From NCBI GenBank assembly GCA_938038265.1, contig CALHRC010000002.1, positions 1 through 37,370 on the forward strand: a DNA stretch of 37,370 bases, read 5' to 3'. Shown here piece after piece: positions 24,377 to 30,167 of the stretch. The translations under genes were made by a program, and so were the position numbers. Every line of letters begins with the position of its first letter. Position 1 is the first letter of the stretch. The stretch comes from an uncultured bacterium. Lineage in GTDB: Bacteria > Spirochaetota > Leptospiria > Turneriellales > Turneriellaceae. The notes beneath the pieces are model-generated. The model was not told where the DNA came from, did not search any database, and saw only the letters and a list, made by a program, of their open reading frames with translations.

Positions 24377-24385
24377 AAAGAAATC

Positions 24386-24970
24386 CTACCTTTTTAAGTA
24401 TTCGTATAACTGCGGATTGCGTCGCGCAAGCTGTTCTCTCGCCCGAGAGATCTGCACTTTTATCCCCCCCCGAGTGGTTTTAAGTACCTGCGCAATTTCA
24501 TCAAAAGACAGGTTCTCAAAATAATACAAAATAAAACAAGCCCGCAGCTTTTCGGGTAAGCCATGCACAGCAACCTGCAGCTCGCGCAGCATCTCTTTTT
24601 CAATGGTTTCATCGTCAGGTTGGCTGACCCGACCCGAATCGCGCAACTCCATCGCTTCACTGAACTCACCCACCGAATGACTACGACGGTTGTCCGCAGA
24701 TTTCAACACATCTTTAGCCCGGTTAGCACCAATAGCAAACAACCAGGTGGAAAAGCGATTTTTCCCATGGAACTCATCCAAATGGGCAATGGCCCTCGCC
24801 AAAGCTTCCTGGGCGACATCCTTGGCGTCTTCTTCATTACCTAGGTAGTTATAAAGAAATCCCACTAACGGCTCCATATAGGCGGAAACCAACTCCCGCC
24901 AGGCACTTTCATCTCCACGCCTTGCCCTTTCTAGCAAGGCGCGCTCTTCCTCTGCCGATAACTGTTCCAT
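24386..24970 (-). CDS. ECF-type RNA polymerase sigma factor
   Basis: A 194-aa sigma-70-family factor of the extracytoplasmic-function (RpoE-like) group. Region 2 is visible as YLGNEEDAKDVAQEALARAI, then FSTWLFAIGANRAKDVLK; region 4 is GLPEKLRACFILYYFENLSFDEIAQ with the HTH helix TTRGGIKVQISRAREQLA. Regions 1.1 and 3 are absent, as normal for ECF factors. It is the first gene of a minus-strand operon with the CBM48 anti-sigma-like gene directly downstream, and a candidate ECF-type promoter lies upstream of it, which suggests autoregulation. Target genes beyond the operon are not known. Confidence 0.95.
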   Translation of the reverse strand: MEQLSAEEERALLERARRGDESAWRELVSAYMEPLVGFLYNYLGNEEDAKDVAQEALARAIAHLDEFHGKNRFSTWLFAIGANRAKDVLKSADNRRSHSVGEFSEAMELRDSGRVSQPDDETIEKEMLRELQVAVHGLPEKLRACFILYYFENLSFDEIAQVLKTTRGGIKVQISRAREQLARRNPQLYEYLKR

Positions 24971-25012
24971 CTATCGCCAAGCGCCTCGGCGACAACAGCG
25001 CTTTATATAGGA

Positions 25013-25038
25013 TACGCTGAAAACCAGAATTAGTTACA
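25013..25038 (-). promoter_or_regulatory. Candidate ECF-type promoter upstream of the sigma factor gene
   Basis: On the minus strand, TGTAAC (25,038-25,033) and CGTA (25,016-25,013) are separated by exactly 16 bases. This matches the general ECF architecture (an AAC-containing -35 element, N16, CGT -10 element) known from SigW-type factors. The -10 element is about 43 bp before the ATG at 24,970. The motif is short, so chance occurrence is possible, but its location fits autoregulation. Confidence 0.55.
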
Positions 25039-25083
25039 CTTTTTCTCGGCCCACAACCAACCCCTGCCACATAAGGAAAACTC

Positions 25084-25195
25084 TGTTCAGGAATTCTAAG
25101 AACAAGTGGGGAATTCCCTACAAGAAAACCATCCCCCAAGGGACATAATTTAGCTTTTTAGTAACTAATAGGCCCCTGCGGAGGGCTTGTTAGTT
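25084..25195 (-). repeat. Composite palindromic repeat, inverted copy
   Basis: Order on the plus strand is P3-like TGTTCAGGAATTCTAAGAACA minus its last base (25,084-25,103/4), P2 GGGAATTCCC (25,109-25,118), linker with ATCCCCCAAGGGACATAATTTAGC, then P1 TTAGTAACTAA (25,158-25,168), followed by CCCCTGCGGAGGGCTTGTTAG. The reverse complement of the linker and P1 aligns nearly base for base with the unit at 28,014-28,090. It occupies the intergenic gap between the ECF operon and the PDZ gene. Confidence 0.8.
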
Positions 25196-25280
25196 TACCC
25201 TTTGGATACATTGCTTGGGTGGTTACGGATTTCCTGAACACTGGTTTGGAATAGTTGGGGGGAACTTTTGCCGACAAGCC

Positions 25281-25862
25281 TTAAATATCGCTGTTCGTAA
25301 AGGTAAATTTTTTTATCTTCTCATCGCGCTCAAGCGTAACCGTCAACTCTGGTACTTCATGTAAGCGCAATAACAAGGCATAGAGATCTAGATCACTAGA
25401 GAGTTCCACCGGATGATCGGCCTCAATCTTGCGGATGATATCCCCCTTGCGTGCGCCTAAACGATAAAAAAAACTATCCTCAGGCAAACGGACGATCTGG
25501 TAACCATAAAAACCGCGATCGCGAGTCTCAATTTTACCAATCCCTCCCAGCTTTTTTCGGTCAGAAGCCAGTAGCAACTTTTTCACTGCGGCGAAAGAAA
25601 GAGAAATACCAGACTTTTTGGCAGTAGCTGGCTGAGCGGGTGAATTTGGGGAATTGTCAGTCACTTGCTCAAGGTTGCGGCGCAGCACGGCCTCAGCTTC
25701 GCGGGACTCGACCTCCCGATTCACCATCATGGATAAAAGATTTAGGTTACCCTGAATTGTGAGGTAGGCCACAGGCAGCAGCAGAGCGCACACTGACAAT
25801 AAAACGAGTACGTGTCTTTTCCTGCGGTGTTTCAACAGGAACCGAGTCCGTATTTGGGGCAT
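25281..25862 (-). CDS. Membrane-anchored PDZ-like protein (GspC-type C-terminus)
   Basis: About 193 aa from ATG at 25,862. The longer open frame to 26,159 runs through the P3 palindrome and the divergent gene, so it is not used. Residues about 14-40 form one membrane helix (HVLVLLSVCALLLPVAYLTI) after a basic N-terminus. A linker with SPNSPAQPATAKK follows, and the C-terminal half (GISLSFAAVKKLL through KKFTFTNSD) has a PDZ-like pattern with GYQIVRLPEDSFFYRLGARKGDIIRKI and a final beta strand LTVTLERDEKIKKFTF. The layout matches type II secretion GspC C-terminal halves, but no other gsp genes are nearby. A general PDZ adaptor role is the safer call. Confidence 0.75.
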   Translation of the reverse strand: MPQIRTRFLLKHRRKRHVLVLLSVCALLLPVAYLTIQGNLNLLSMMVNREVESREAEAVLRRNLEQVTDNSPNSPAQPATAKKSGISLSFAAVKKLLLASDRKKLGGIGKIETRDRGFYGYQIVRLPEDSFFYRLGARKGDIIRKIEADHPVELSSDLDLYALLLRLHEVPELTVTLERDEKIKKFTFTNSDI

Positions 25863-25887
25863 ACCTGTAAATCCCAATCCTGATTTT

Positions 25888-25907
25888 TGTTCAGGAATTC
25901 CTGAACA
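25888..25907. repeat. Perfect P3 palindrome, left of the RHH-like gene
   Basis: TGTTCAGGAATTCCTGAACA is a perfect 20-bp inverted repeat. It lies in the divergent spacer between the PDZ gene (start 25,862) and the tandem RHH-like gene (start 26,008). An identical copy lies at 26,469-26,488. Confidence 0.9.
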
Positions 25908-26007
25908 GAACAGGCTGCTATGAAAAAAATATCCCTTCTGCCAAAAAAAATCAATAAAAATCTCTGCAAAACGCAAATTTCTGCCCTGTCGTCGGGTATA
26001 TAATAGT

Positions 26008-26562
26008 ATGAGAGTTAAGGAAGGTACAGCGAAAGCAGAAACGGGTATAAGGGATATCTGGGAAATCCGCCTGGATAAAAAAATGATAAAAACAATCCGT
26101 AAAACAGCAGAGATGCGGGGAACAACCATGTCTTGGATTGCGCGTTTCTGTATTTTCAAATTAGTTCATAAGAAATTGATCCATCGCACTACATTTTACG
26201 ATATGGCAATGGAGATTAGGGCGTCTCAACCTCCGTGCCGGGAATTAGGGCGTTTTTATGTGTGTTTTTACGGAAATGATATTCTTTGGGTCAAGATGCA
26301 GGCAGATGCATTGAATGTCACGGTCTCCATGCTGGTCAGGATTGCTTTGGCACGTTACTTACCACTTTTACAAGACAAGAACCGAATTCCCTGGTGGCGG
26401 TTGTTCTGGTATGGGATTAAAATAAATAAATCGGTAGGTGTATATTCCCTACGAGTCAAACGTTGTCTTGTTCAGGAATTCCTGAACAGTAACTCATACC
26501 TACCCTCCGAATACTGGGACACTCCACCCGGTCCCGTGCCATCCTACCTAACCAACCCATAA
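26008..26562 (+). CDS. Putative tandem ribbon-helix-helix-like DNA-binding protein
   Basis: A 184-aa basic protein with no recognised family name. It contains two similar segments: IWEIRLDKKMIKTIRKTAEMRGTT...SWIARFCIFKL (about 18-53) and FYVCFYGNDILWVKMQADALNVT...SMLVRIALARYL (about 82-115). Each looks like a short beta strand followed by two helices, as in ribbon-helix-helix DNA-binding folds, so one chain could mimic an RHH dimer. TATAAT lies at 25,999-26,004, only 3 bases before ATG, and no ribosome site is visible; a leaderless transcript is possible. The 3' end runs through a perfect P3 palindrome (26,469-26,488), which supplies residues in the LVQEFLNS tail, and another P3 lies 100 bp upstream of the start. 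Inference: it may bind the palindromic repeats. Confidence 0.65.
   Translation: MRVKEGTAKAETGIRDIWEIRLDKKMIKTIRKTAEMRGTTMSWIARFCIFKLVHKKLIHRTTFYDMAMEIRASQPPCRELGRFYVCFYGNDILWVKMQADALNVTVSMLVRIALARYLPLLQDKNRIPWWRLFWYGIKINKSVGVYSLRVKRCLVQEFLNSNSYLPSEYWDTPPGPVPSYLTNP
26469..26488. repeat. Perfect P3 palindrome inside the RHH-like gene tail
   Basis: TGTTCAGGAATTCCTGAACA, identical to the copy at 25,888-25,907. Here it is translated as part of the C-terminal tail (VQEFLNS) of the gene ending at 26,562, suggesting that the repeat was inserted near, and perhaps altered, the original 3' end. Confidence 0.9.
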
Positions 26563-26603
26563 TCACTTGACACAGCTCCAGAACCTTTGGAACAGTATTC
26601 CTC

Positions 26604-27236
26604 ATGGAAGATAAATTCCATGCCCAAAGGCTTATCATGGTAGCAGAGCAAATTGAAGCCCGGGGAATTTCTGACGAGCGGGTGCTCAAAGCAATGCGGG
26701 ATATCCCCCGCCACCTGTTCATGCCGCCTGATACCTGGCAATTTGCTTATGACGATTCGCCGGTACCAATCGGCAGAGGGCAGACAATTTCTCAACCCTA
26801 CATTGTCGCTTTCATGACAGCTGCCCTGGATGTACAACGTAAACACAAAGTACTGGAAATCGGCACAGGCTCAGGGTACCAGGCCGCGGTACTCTCCCGC
26901 CTGTGTGACCGACTTGATTCAATTGAAACCATCCCCGAACTTGCGCACCAGGCAGAAAAGAATCTGCGCACCGCTGGCATTGAAAACGTAACAGTACACA
27001 CAGGTGATGGTAATCTCGGCCTGCCACACCTCGCCCCCTTTGACAGAATTATAATTACTGCTGCGGCTGCCCGCACGCCACAGCGCCTGCTCGAACAACT
27101 GGTGGAAGGCGGCCTCTGTGTGGCACCTGTGGGACCGCCAACTTTCCAGTGGCTAAAACGATTCTGCCGCAAGGGTCATACCTGGCAAGAGGAAGATCTG
27201 TTGCCGGTTTCCTTTGTACCTTTAGTTGGCTCCTGA
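26604..27236 (+). CDS. pcm: Protein-L-isoaspartate O-methyltransferase
   Basis: A 210-aa S-adenosylmethionine-dependent enzyme that repairs isoaspartyl residues in aged proteins. Signature elements are the VPIGRGQTISQPYIVAFMT substrate loop (residues 54-72) and the SAM-binding motif VLEIGTGSGYQAAVLS (83-98). Further motifs include ETIPELA, a GDGNLG segment and DRIIITAAA. Length is normal. The start is ATG at 26,604 with no strong ribosome site. It stands alone between the RHH-like gene and the repeat array; no terminator is obvious apart from a weak CCCTTG/CAAGGG repeat near 27,384-27,407. Confidence 0.95.
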   Translation: MEDKFHAQRLIMVAEQIEARGISDERVLKAMRDIPRHLFMPPDTWQFAYDDSPVPIGRGQTISQPYIVAFMTAALDVQRKHKVLEIGTGSGYQAAVLSRLCDRLDSIETIPELAHQAEKNLRTAGIENVTVHTGDGNLGLPHLAPFDRIIITAAAARTPQRLLEQLVEGGLCVAPVGPPTFQWLKRFCRKGHTWQEEDLLPVSFVPLVGS

Positions 27237-27430
27237 ATAAAACCCCCAACACTTCGCATGCTTTCAAAATACCATCCCGCGGATTGACATGCTTTAACTT
27301 GCTTCAGCGTAACCAGCCAACAAATTTCTTTTCAAAGTATGTCTTAGTATCCGAACTTGCCTTCTCTGGCTAAGCTTGTGTTACCCTTGTTTTTTTCAGA
27401 CCAAGGGGCAGGACTTTCTGCATCTTCTGC
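27237..27430. other. Gene-free spacer after pcm
   Basis: No gene or clear RNA is seen. A weak inverted repeat (CCCTTG at 27,384-27,389 and CAAGGG at 27,402-27,407) with a T-run in its loop lies about 150 bp after the pcm stop. The composite repeat array begins just after this stretch. Confidence 0.4.
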
Positions 27431-27691
27431 CTTAGAATTCCTGAACTAAGTAGCAACACTGCTGCTGTGTGAACTATCTCCCGCAGTAAGGATGCTTGGA
27501 TGGTTGAATGCAGGGGGAAACACCTAACAAATCTCGTACCAGCTTAACTGGCCTTAGCACATTAGCTTCACAAATATAATTGCAATAGGCCTTATCCTTA
27601 GAGAAAAGAGTAACCTGCGGCACCTGAAAGTTTGTTAGTTACTAAAACCGACATTATGTCACATGGGGATGGTGTTTGCTATGGAAATCCA

Positions 27692-27719
27692 TACTTGGTG
27701 GGGAATTCCCCACCAAGTA
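27692..27719. repeat. Perfect 28-bp palindrome (extended P2)
   Basis: A perfect inverted repeat whose half-site reads TACTTGGTGGGGAA from the left end, centred on GAATTC. It is the longest P2 copy in the window; other copies keep only the GGGGAATTCCCC core, with arms of variable length. Confidence 0.9.
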
Positions 27720-27722
27720 CCG

Positions 27723-27773
27723 TCCGACAAGAGGTGTCGGATGGTGCCCCTTGTCCGACATGTTGTGTCGGAC
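27723..27773. repeat. TGTCGGA double-hairpin module
   Basis: Two adjacent hairpins: TCCGACA/TGTCGGA (27,723-27,729 and 27,735-27,741, loop AGAGG) and GTCCGACA/TGTCGGAC (27,753-27,760 and 27,766-27,773, loop TGTTG). A degenerate copy, with GTGTCGGATGGCGC and GCGACATTTTGTGTCGG, lies at about 34,268-34,310, again just after a P2 element. Confidence 0.75.
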
Positions 27774-28213
27774 CGGTGTTTTGTCGCGCAGCAAGGTGTC
27801 ATGGATTGGGAATTCCCCCATCTGTTCTTAGAATTCCTGAACAAGGGGATGGTATCACCGCCTTGCAAGGAGCTGTTAGTTACTAAAACAAATATAACGT
27901 TAGATAGATATTATACCTTGCTATAGTTATGGCACCCCCAGTAGGTGGGAAATTCCCCATCTGTTCAGGAATTCCTGAACAAAAATAGAGTTCCATCCCT
28001 GCGTCAGGGCTTGTTAGTTACTAAAAAGCTAAATTATCTCCCTTCGGGGATGGGGAATTCCCCATGTATCCTTAGAATTTCTGAACTAAGTAGCTGTCGC
28101 CTTAGGTAAAGAAAGCCTTGGTTTACCCAAACAGGGGGGTTTTTAGTTACTAAAAGCCACATTATGTCCCATTCATGGTAGGGAATTTCCTATTTGTTCA
28201 GGAATTCCTGAAC

Positions 28214-28320
28214 CAAAGAGCAGCCGGGGGTAGCTAAAGGCCGGGCAGGCTCTGGCAAGGTTTGAGCGGAGAGCGAAAACCGGTGGCCATGCCCCCCTAC
28301 AGGGACAAGCCCGGCTGCAG
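28214..28320. repeat. GC-rich module shared with the left end of the window
   Basis: A GC-rich insert in the repeat region with GCGAAAACCGGTGGCC (28,273-28,288), exactly as at 103-118, and with CAAGGTTT upstream of it and AAGCCCGG nearby in both places. It is followed by CTGCAGCGAGGGGG, similar to the CAGCGAGGGGG beside the terminator at 13.1 kb. It appears to be a second, unrelated repeat family. Confidence 0.6.
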
Positions 28321-28355
28321 CGAGGGGGCGGGCAAGCCCCCTCGTTTACTTTTTT
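28321..28355 (+). terminator. Rho-independent terminator-like hairpin in the repeat region
   Basis: Perfect 9-bp arms CGAGGGGGC (28,321-28,329) and GCCCCCTCG (28,336-28,344) with loop GGGCAA, then TTTACTTTTTT. No gene ends nearby on the plus strand, so it may end a transcript from the repeat array or belong to the GC-rich repeat itself. Confidence 0.6.
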
Positions 28356-28358
28356 GGG

Positions 28359-28397
28359 TGGGGAATTCCCTACCTTAAGTTCAGACATTCTAAGAAC
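28359..28397. repeat. Degenerate P2 and P3 pair
   Basis: P2 as GTGGGGAATTCCCTAC (28,359-28,374) followed by a decayed P3, GTTCAGACATTCTAAGAAC (28,379-28,397). This is the last recognisable piece of the array before glpD. The remaining about 115 bp hold the glpD leader, where no clear promoter was seen. Confidence 0.7.
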
Positions 28398-28514
28398 AGG
28401 GGGAGGCTGCTGCCGTTTAAGTTTGCCTGACATGGGGATTGCCTGGGTCATGGCACAGGGGGAACTTCCTGAAATCGGCTCGACGGGCTGTTTTTACATC
28501 AGAATCTGCTCCAT

Positions 28515-30167
28515 ATGCAGCGCGATATCCATAAATTGTCCACAGACCAGTTTGATATTCTCATTATCGGCGGGGGGATATCGGGGGCGGCCATTGCCTG
28601 GGATGCGGCCCTACGTGGTTACAAAACAGCCTTAATTGAAAAAAAAGATTTCGGCCATGGTACATCTGCTGCGACATCCAAACTAATCCATGGCGGACTG
28701 CGTTATCTAGCGCAATATGATTTTCCCGTCGTACGCGAATCCTTACGCGAGCGTCGTCTGCTGGAACAAAATATCCCCCACCAAGCTTTCCCGCTGCCGT
28801 TTTTGCTGCCCATCTACGACTATTTCAAAACCCCGCGCTGGATGCTGGCGATTGGTCTTACTTTATATGACATCCTTTCTTTTGATAAAAACCGCTTGAA
28901 AGACAAATCAAAACATTTACGCAATAAAAAGTGGTACTCCCGGCAAGAAGCGCTTGCTATGGAGCCTGGGCTTGATCCTAATGGGTTGCAGGGTGCTTAT
29001 CTGTATTATGACGTCATCAACTTGCATCCTGAGCGGAGCAATTTTGATTTTGTGCAATCGGCTGCCGAGCAGGGAGCCACGGTAGCTAATTATGTCAGTT
29101 TCAGAGATTTCATTATTGAAGAGAGCGCAACCGGCAAAAGAGTAAGTGGTGTTATTGCAGCTGATGAAACGACACAGAAAACATTCCCAATCCGAGCCAC
29201 GGTTACGGTAAATGCCGGTGGTCCCTGGGGCGATCTGATTCTCTCGAAACTGCACAAAAATCCGGTGAGGCAGTTGGTACGTTCAAAGGGCATTCACCTG
29301 CTCTTTAGAAAATTCCATGGTGATCATGCCATAACATTTGAAACGAGAGATAATAGGCACTTCTTTATTATTCCTTGGTTGGACTACACACTGGTCGGCA
29401 CGACTGATACTCCCTTCAACGAAGATCCTGATAAAATTCGCGTAACGGAACAGGATGCACAGGAGTTTATTGATCTGATCAATGCTCATTATCCAGCTAA
29501 CCTTACCCTGAAAGATGTTGTGCACAGTTATGCCGGAATTCGTCCTTTAGTTGCCGAAAGCGGAGTTAGCAGCACTTATAAGGCATCCCGCAGGCATGAA
29601 ATTGTAAATCATAAAAAAGCTGAAAACATCGACGGTTTAATTTCTGTTTTTGGTGGCAAGTGGACAACTTCGCGTTCCTTAGCGCAAGAAGCAGTCAATA
29701 CCATTGCTGCTCTTGGAAAATTTCAAAAAAAGAAATGTCTTACCAAAATTACTCCTCTTTCAGCCGGCAGGGTCGGTGATTCCTGGGAACAATTCTGCGC
29801 GGAAGCGCACCGCAAATATGATGCTCTATATGGCGAAAAAACCATAAAGCGTTTACTGGAGATCTACGGCGCTCATTATAGCAGAGTTCTCGAAATAATG
29901 GCAGCTAAAAAAAATATGGCGGATGTACTGGATCCGGCAACTGGCGTCAGCAGAGCCGAAGTTTATCATGCAGTGAAAAATGAAATGGCGCTTACCCTTG
30001 ATGATTTTCTGATGCGTCGCTCCGGCATTGGTAACTATGGAGCGGTGGCAGAGAAGAGTCTTCAAAATATCACTGCTGAAATGGGCAAGCTGTTGAAATG
30101 GAACAGTGCCCGCCAGAGAGCGGAAATTAAATCCTGGAAAGACCGTCAGAAACTTGCTCGCCAATGA
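28515..30167 (+). CDS. glpD: FAD-dependent glycerol-3-phosphate dehydrogenase
   Basis: A 550-aa flavoprotein that oxidises sn-glycerol 3-phosphate to dihydroxyacetone phosphate and feeds electrons to the quinone pool at the inner membrane. The N-terminal FAD site is FDILIIGGGISGAAIAWDAA, followed by the family signature GTSAATSKLIHGGLRYLAQ. Later features are TVNAGGPWGD, the WLDYTLVGTTDTPF segment and FGGKWTTSRSLA. Length is normal for GlpD/GlpA-type enzymes. It leads a plus-strand run in which every junction is a 4-bp overlap. No glpK or glpF is nearby. No strong ribosome site precedes ATG. Confidence 0.95.
   Translation: MQRDIHKLSTDQFDILIIGGGISGAAIAWDAALRGYKTALIEKKDFGHGTSAATSKLIHGGLRYLAQYDFPVVRESLRERRLLEQNIPHQAFPLPFLLPIYDYFKTPRWMLAIGLTLYDILSFDKNRLKDKSKHLRNKKWYSRQEALAMEPGLDPNGLQGAYLYYDVINLHPERSNFDFVQSAAEQGATVANYVSFRDFIIEESATGKRVSGVIAADETTQKTFPIRATVTVNAGGPWGDLILSKLHKNPVRQLVRSKGIHLLFRKFHGDHAITFETRDNRHFFIIPWLDYTLVGTTDTPFNEDPDKIRVTEQDAQEFIDLINAHYPANLTLKDVVHSYAGIRPLVAESGVSSTYKASRRHEIVNHKKAENIDGLISVFGGKWTTSRSLAQEAVNTIAALGKFQKKKCLTKITPLSAGRVGDSWEQFCAEAHRKYDALYGEKTIKRLLEIYGAHYSRVLEIMAAKKNMADVLDPATGVSRAEVYHAVKNEMALTLDDFLMRRSGIGNYGAVAEKSLQNITAEMGKLLKWNSARQRAEIKSWKDRQKLARQ

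Larger units (their letters stand above)
27431..28213. repeat. Tandem array of composite palindromic repeats (P1/P2/P3)
   Basis: P1 (TTAGTTACTAA core) occurs at 27,635, 27,876, 28,014 and 28,143, spaced 241, 138 and 129 bp. Between them are P2 copies (27,692-27,719; 27,806-27,820; about 27,945-27,960; 28,051-28,064; 28,179-28,192) and P3 or P3-like copies (27,431-27,450; 27,823-27,843; 27,962-27,981; 28,071-28,090; 28,196-28,213). Linkers share forms of ACATTATGTC and GGGATGG after P1, and CATCCC/GCAGGGGCTTG before P1. The order P1-linker-P2-P3 is constant on the plus strand. No open reading frame of substance is present; the longer gap holds the extra hairpin module at 27,723-27,773. Confidence 0.85.

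Noticed and set aside
25281-25862. Type II secretion component GspC as a firm call
   Set aside because: Only the PDZ-like C-terminus and single anchor match; no other gsp genes are nearby.
25863-26159. N-terminal extension of the PDZ gene
   Set aside because: It runs antisense through the RHH-like gene start and reads through a P3 palindrome (SGIPEQ); the signal-anchor layout begins at ATG 25,862.
25888-26488. Insertion sequence with terminal palindromes
   Set aside because: The enclosed protein has no DDE, serine or HUH recombinase motif and no target-site duplication was seen; kept as a repeat-associated gene only.
27659-27926. Short open frames on both strands in the repeat array, many encoding GIPEQ or GEFPT
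   Set aside because: They are translations of the P2 and P3 palindromes; the same peptides recur in several loci and frames, have no ribosome sites and no conserved domain.
27431-28213. CRISPR array
   Set aside because: Repeats are composite and diverged, spacings are 129-241 bp, and no cas genes are present.
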